7,681 nucleotides of DNA from Thermoplasmatota archaeon (GTDB lineage: Archaea; Thermoplasmatota; E2; DHVEG-1), in contig JAUWIE010000023.1 in NCBI GenBank assembly GCA_030605515.1, positions 1 to 7,681 of the forward strand, given 5' to 3'. Positions 5,305 to 7,681 of the stretch are shown piece by piece. How positions within the stretch are numbered: the first letter of the stretch is position 1; each line of letters begins with the position of its first letter. Both the position numbers and the translations under genes were made by a program. The notes beneath the pieces are model-generated. The model was not told where the DNA came from. It made no database searches and saw nothing but the letters and a program-made list of their open reading frames with translations.

Positions 5305-5640
5305 ATGGCTTTGTTTGATAAAACAACACAAGTATTCAGATGCCCAAATTGCAACTTAGTTATTAGTAAATACATACTGTCCAAGATGTCGAACATTTTT
5401 AGATTGGAGGGGAATATTATAACTGTTGAAAAACAAAAGCCAATTATATTAAAGATACCCCACATCCATTCAGTTATTGCCTATATTGTTGTTTTTTCAT
5501 TTGCCATTTCTTTTTTTATATGTATCTTGCACACTTTTAACATTATTAATATTGGAGGAATAGAATGGTATAGGGGCATTGCTGCTTCAGCATTTTCCTT
5601 CTTTGTTGGTTTTTTATGTGGAGCAAATATAACAAAATAA
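5305..5640 (+). CDS. Small two-helix membrane protein with a frame-split zinc ribbon
   Basis: The open frame encodes 111 residues. CPNC (C13, C16) begins a zinc ribbon, but the expected second cysteine pair is missing in this frame. It is present one base over: bases 5375-5410 read in the +1 frame give YCPRCRTFLDWR, a textbook second knuckle with LDW ending. That frame stops at 5420-5422, while the original frame continues into two hydrophobic helices, about residues 54-78 and 88-108. The simplest reading is an ancestral zinc ribbon plus two membrane helices, damaged by an extra base near TACATAC (5371-5377) and restored by a lost base in the AGGGG run (5408-5412). Sequencing error or frameshifting during translation are alternatives. 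The start is supported by the TATA spacing. Function unknown; the zinc-ribbon-plus-membrane plan echoes the C-terminal half of the TIR protein. Confidence 0.6.
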   Translation: MALFDKTTQVFRCPNCNLVISKYILSKMSNIFRLEGNIITVEKQKPIILKIPHIHSVIAYIVVFSFAISFFICILHTFNIINIGGIEWYRGIAASAFSFFVGFLCGANITK

Positions 5641-5792
5641 TAAAAATCAACTGAAAGATTTTAGTGAATTATATTGAAATTATATTTTTACCAGCGAATC
5701 GCTCAAATTCTCAAGTAATCCAAAAATGATATTAATGATTTAATCAATAGTTTATTGTTCATCAACCGTCAACCGTGATAAAAAATGTCATA

Positions 5793-5885
5793 CTAGTAAA
5801 TTGCAGTTCCTTCTCCGTTGGGAACATAATCTTTTACAGACGGCATGAAAAACGGATTTTTTACTAATGACTTCAGATTCAACAT
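5793..5885 (-). CDS. Doubtful 30-residue small open frame
   Basis: An ATG at 5885 opens a frame ending at a TAG; the product contains NPFFMPSVKDYVPNGEG, which has the varied composition of a real protein rather than random AT-rich translation. There is no good ribosome binding site, only a weak TATA-like stretch upstream, and an in-frame stop precedes the ATG. It may be a small gene, the tail of a decayed gene, or chance. Confidence 0.2.
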   Translation of the reverse strand: MLNLKSLVKNPFFMPSVKDYVPNGEGTAIY

Positions 5886-5940
5886 AATTCTTTCAATACT
5901 TCACAAATATGCAAAACATTAATGACCCGGAAAATAATGT

Positions 5941-5984
5941 GTGATTTAATCACGCAAAAATAAGTTTTCTGGAAGTTCAACTTC
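5941..5984. promoter_or_regulatory. Pair of 13-bp palindromes, possible tandem operators
   Basis: GTGATTTAATCAC (5941-5953) and GAAGTTCAACTTC (5972-5984) are both perfect 6-1-6 palindromes with centres 31 bases apart, close to three helical turns. They differ in sequence, so they would not bind the same protein equally. No clear promoter is adjacent apart from the doubtful small frame to the left. Confidence 0.25.
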
Positions 5985-6152
5985 TGGTTTGCCCTATCAC
6001 TTTTTTTCTCATCAACCATTTCTCATGTCCAATGAATTGACAGTCATAATGTCAGAATAAGAGGATTCACAGTTGCGTTTAGTGTTGTTTTTGGTGTCTT
6101 TCTATTAGTTAAAATCAGCTATATTAAAGGATTATTCATATTCTAATTCTTT

Positions 6153-6881
6153 TTAATCATTAGATTCTAAACTTCCTAGAAAAACCCTTAATAAATTTGG
6201 ATAAACACTCTTTGTTTTACCAGCACCATATCCAATCTTATCAATTTTCATATGAGGCATATCACCAAACTGTTTCGCAAACGTAGTTATTATCGCAGCA
6301 CCCGTTGGTGTGACAAGTTCCTGTTTTCTATCTGTTGAATACACAGGAACATCTTTTAAAAGCTCAACTGTGGCCGGAGCAGGCACAGGAAGCACGCCAT
6401 GTGCACAATTAACAAAACCACTACCAAGAGGAAGATGAGAACAAAAGACATCTGATATACCAAGTTTTTTCAAGCCGATTACTGCTCCGACAATATCAAT
6501 AATAGAATCAACTGCTCCGACCTCATGAAAATGAACATCATCAATCTTTATATTATGAATCTTACTTTCGGCTTGTGCTAGTTTAATAAAAATTTTTTTA
6601 CTTAACTCTTTAACATCCCTATCAAGTGTGCTACCATCAATTAATGTAGTAATATCTCCTAAACTCCGATGATGCTGTTCTTCATTAACAGTTATATAAA
6701 CATCAACAGCAGTGATTTGATTTATCGTAGCCTTTTTTACATCAAAATTATAACCAGAAAGATTAAGTTTTTCCAGCTCTTTTTTCAAAAAAGACGATTC
6801 TAACCCAAGATCAATAAAAGCACCAAGAATCATATCTCCACATATTCCAGAGAAACAATCAAAATATGCTATTTTCACCAT
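6153..6881 (-). CDS. larC: LarC first domain (nickel-pincer cofactor nickel insertion), second domain absent
   Basis: LarC performs the last step of nickel-pincer nucleotide synthesis, CTP-dependent insertion of nickel. The sequence shows the LarC/TIGR00299 hallmarks: YFDCFSGICGDMILGAF (6-22), HHRSLGDI (70-77), HFHEVGAVDSIIDIVGA (117-133), LPLGSGFVNCAHG (150-162), VPAPATVELL (166-175), VTPTGAA (190-196) and GYGAGK (217-222). The protein stops at residue 242, whereas fused forms reach about 400 residues; the missing part is LarC2, the CTP-binding domain. In Lactobacillus the two halves are joined by programmed frameshifting, but no LarC2-like frame follows here. The larB stop is 3 bases upstream. 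AGGTGA (6890-6885) overlaps that stop; it is 3 bases from the ATG at 6881 and 6 from a GTG at 6878. The GTG may be the true start, since homologues usually begin right at this strand. Confidence 0.9.
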   Translation of the reverse strand: MVKIAYFDCFSGICGDMILGAFIDLGLESSFLKKELEKLNLSGYNFDVKKATINQITAVDVYITVNEEQHHRSLGDITTLIDGSTLDRDVKELSKKIFIKLAQAESKIHNIKIDDVHFHEVGAVDSIIDIVGAVIGLKKLGISDVFCSHLPLGSGFVNCAHGVLPVPAPATVELLKDVPVYSTDRKQELVTPTGAAIITTFAKQFGDMPHMKIDKIGYGAGKTKSVYPNLLRVFLGSLESND

Positions 6882-6884
6882 ATT

Positions 6885-7613
6885 TCACCTATTTATCAAG
6901 CTGGCAAAGTAGCCTGCTCCAAATCCATTATCAATATTAACAACTACAACACCCTCAGCGCAGCTATTCATCATTGTAAGAAGCGGTGCAATACCTTTAA
7001 AGCTAGCGCCATAACCAACACTTGTTGGTACCGCAATAATTGGTTTGGATGTAATACCACCTACAATACTTGCAAGGGCTCCTTCCATACCAGCAACAAC
7101 AATAATTACATTTGAATTAAAGATTTTATCCTTGAAATCAAACAAACGATGAATACCAGCAACACCAACATCATAGACTTTTTCAACCTTATTACCCATT
7201 AGCTCTGCGGTTACAACTGCTTCTTCTGCAACAGGGATATCTGATGTCCCTGCGGTGATTACCAGTATTTTTCCTTTTTTCTGGTTTATTTTCTCATTTT
7301 TTATAACTATGGTTTTTGCAAATTCATTGTATTTTACTTCAGAAAATTCTTTTTTTACTGCTGATAAAATTTTTTTATTTGCTTTTGTTGCTAAGATATT
7401 ATGGTCATTCTTTGACATCGCCTTAAGGATTTCAATAATTTGAGGAATGGTTTTACCTTGACAATAAACAGTTTCAGGAAACCCCTTACGTAAAGATCTA
7501 TGAGTATCAATTTTTGCAAATTCTAAATCTTCATAAGGTAATAATTTAATTTTATCTAAAACTTCAGTAAGATCAATTTTCCCCTTCTTGTAGTTCTGTA
7601 ATATTTTTTTCAT
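6885..7613 (-). CDS. larB: LarB, nicotinic acid adenine dinucleotide carboxylase/hydrolase
   Basis: LarB carboxylates the pyridinium ring of nicotinic acid adenine dinucleotide and releases AMP, giving the dicarboxylated mononucleotide that LarE then thiolates. The C-terminal half is the PurE-like domain: VITAGTSDIPVAEEA (118-132), YDVGVAGIHRL (147-157), VVAGMEGALASIVGG (172-186), AVPTSVGYG (194-202) and NSCAEGVVVVNIDNGFGAG (216-234). C218 in NSCAEG corresponds to the cysteine that attacks the ring in the studied enzyme. The N-terminal 100 residues (FAKIDTHRSLRKGFPETVYCQGK) match the usual leader domain, and 242 residues is full length for the family. The ATG overlaps the larE stop by four bases (ATGA), and GAGGGT about 8 bases upstream can act as ribosome binding site. 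It was often annotated as AIR carboxylase before its role was known. Confidence 0.95.
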   Translation of the reverse strand: MKKILQNYKKGKIDLTEVLDKIKLLPYEDLEFAKIDTHRSLRKGFPETVYCQGKTIPQIIEILKAMSKNDHNILATKANKKILSAVKKEFSEVKYNEFAKTIVIKNEKINQKKGKILVITAGTSDIPVAEEAVVTAELMGNKVEKVYDVGVAGIHRLFDFKDKIFNSNVIIVVAGMEGALASIVGGITSKPIIAVPTSVGYGASFKGIAPLLTMMNSCAEGVVVVNIDNGFGAGYFASLINR

Positions 7614-7681
7614 GTTTTTAGACCCTCATTTAAACTACCTGTTCTATAACCCTCAATATCAAGTGCTATGTACTTAAATCC
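7610..7681 (-). CDS. larE: LarE, C-terminal end only
   Basis: Reading inward from the right edge, the minus strand gives 23 codons ending in TGA at 7612-7610: the residues include FKYIALDIEGYRTGSLNE, which matches the conserved C-terminus of LarE, where a YxxLDLEGYRxGSxNE-like tail is typical. LarE is the ATP-dependent enzyme that donates sulfur to the pincer precursor. Its stop overlaps the larB start by four bases, which with the larB-larC spacing shows a single larEBC transcript. The rest of the gene, including the pyrophosphatase motif and the sulfur-donating cysteines, lies outside the window. Confidence 0.85.
   Translation of the reverse strand, partial: GFKYIALDIEGYRTGSLNEGLKT

Larger units (their letters stand above)
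5641..6152. other. 512-bp AT-rich gap without a convincing gene
   Basis: No tRNA, rRNA or long open frame is visible. It holds a T-run at about 5683-5687 that could end the 5305 transcript, a 30-codon minus-strand frame (5793-5885), two 13-base palindromes (5941-5984) and a hydrophobic plus-strand frame without a start codon (6036-6146). This is where the second domain of LarC would be expected if larC were full length; none of the frames resembles it. Confidence 0.6.

Noticed and set aside
5238..5465. Minus-strand frame of 75 codons opposite the small membrane-protein gene
   Set aside because: It is antisense to the better supported gene, lacks a promoter and shows no motif.
6036..6146. Plus-strand hydrophobic frame of 36 codons resembling a membrane helix
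   Set aside because: It has no ATG, GTG or TTG start in the usable part and no promoter; AT-rich sequence often reads as hydrophobic.
6036..6160. Programmed frameshift joining larC to a LarC2 domain
   Set aside because: Both alternative frames past the larC stop close within a few codons and show no LarC2-like motif.

Overview
The window most likely comes from an archaeon. Several genes have TATA-type promoter boxes (such as TTTATAAA) about 24-33 bases before their start codons, which implies leaderless or short-leader transcripts. The composition is AT-rich, and there is a larE-larB-larC nickel-pincer cofactor operon of a kind known in archaea as well as bacteria. I cannot name the lineage from sequence alone.

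Layout: (a) 1-749, minus strand: the N-terminal two thirds of a tyrosine recombinase running off the left edge, with a 26-base inverted repeat carrying its TATA box upstream. (b) 966-2324, minus strand: a probable two-gene operon, an unrecognised 216-residue protein followed by a TIR-domain protein that also has a glycine-rich hydrophobic stretch and a C-terminal zinc ribbon. This has the look of a nucleotide-depleting defence system, but that is inference. (c) 2457-3826, plus strand: a gamma-glutamylcyclotransferase-fold gene and a HEPN-like gene (RNAVAH motif), each followed by an imperfect inverted repeat with the architecture of an integron attC site. Each gene has its own archaeal TATA box. 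This is the most notable feature: a small integron-cassette-like array, with no IntI-type integrase visible. (d) 3888-5231, minus strand: an unrecognised 447-residue protein with a hairpin terminator. (e) 5305-5640, plus strand: a small two-helix membrane protein whose N-terminal zinc ribbon is split between two reading frames, suggesting a pair of compensating frameshifts. (f) 5641-6152: no convincing gene; two equally built 13-base palindromes. (g) 6153-7681, minus strand: larE (C-terminal end only), larB and a short larC, tightly packed, probably the conserved chromosomal flank.

The left three quarters therefore read as an accessory island (recombinase, TIR, HEPN, cassettes, orphan genes) beside a core metabolic operon. 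The Lar proteins work as one pathway: LarB and LarE modify nicotinic acid adenine dinucleotide and LarC inserts nickel. Here LarC has only its first domain, so its CTP-binding second domain must be supplied elsewhere or be absent.
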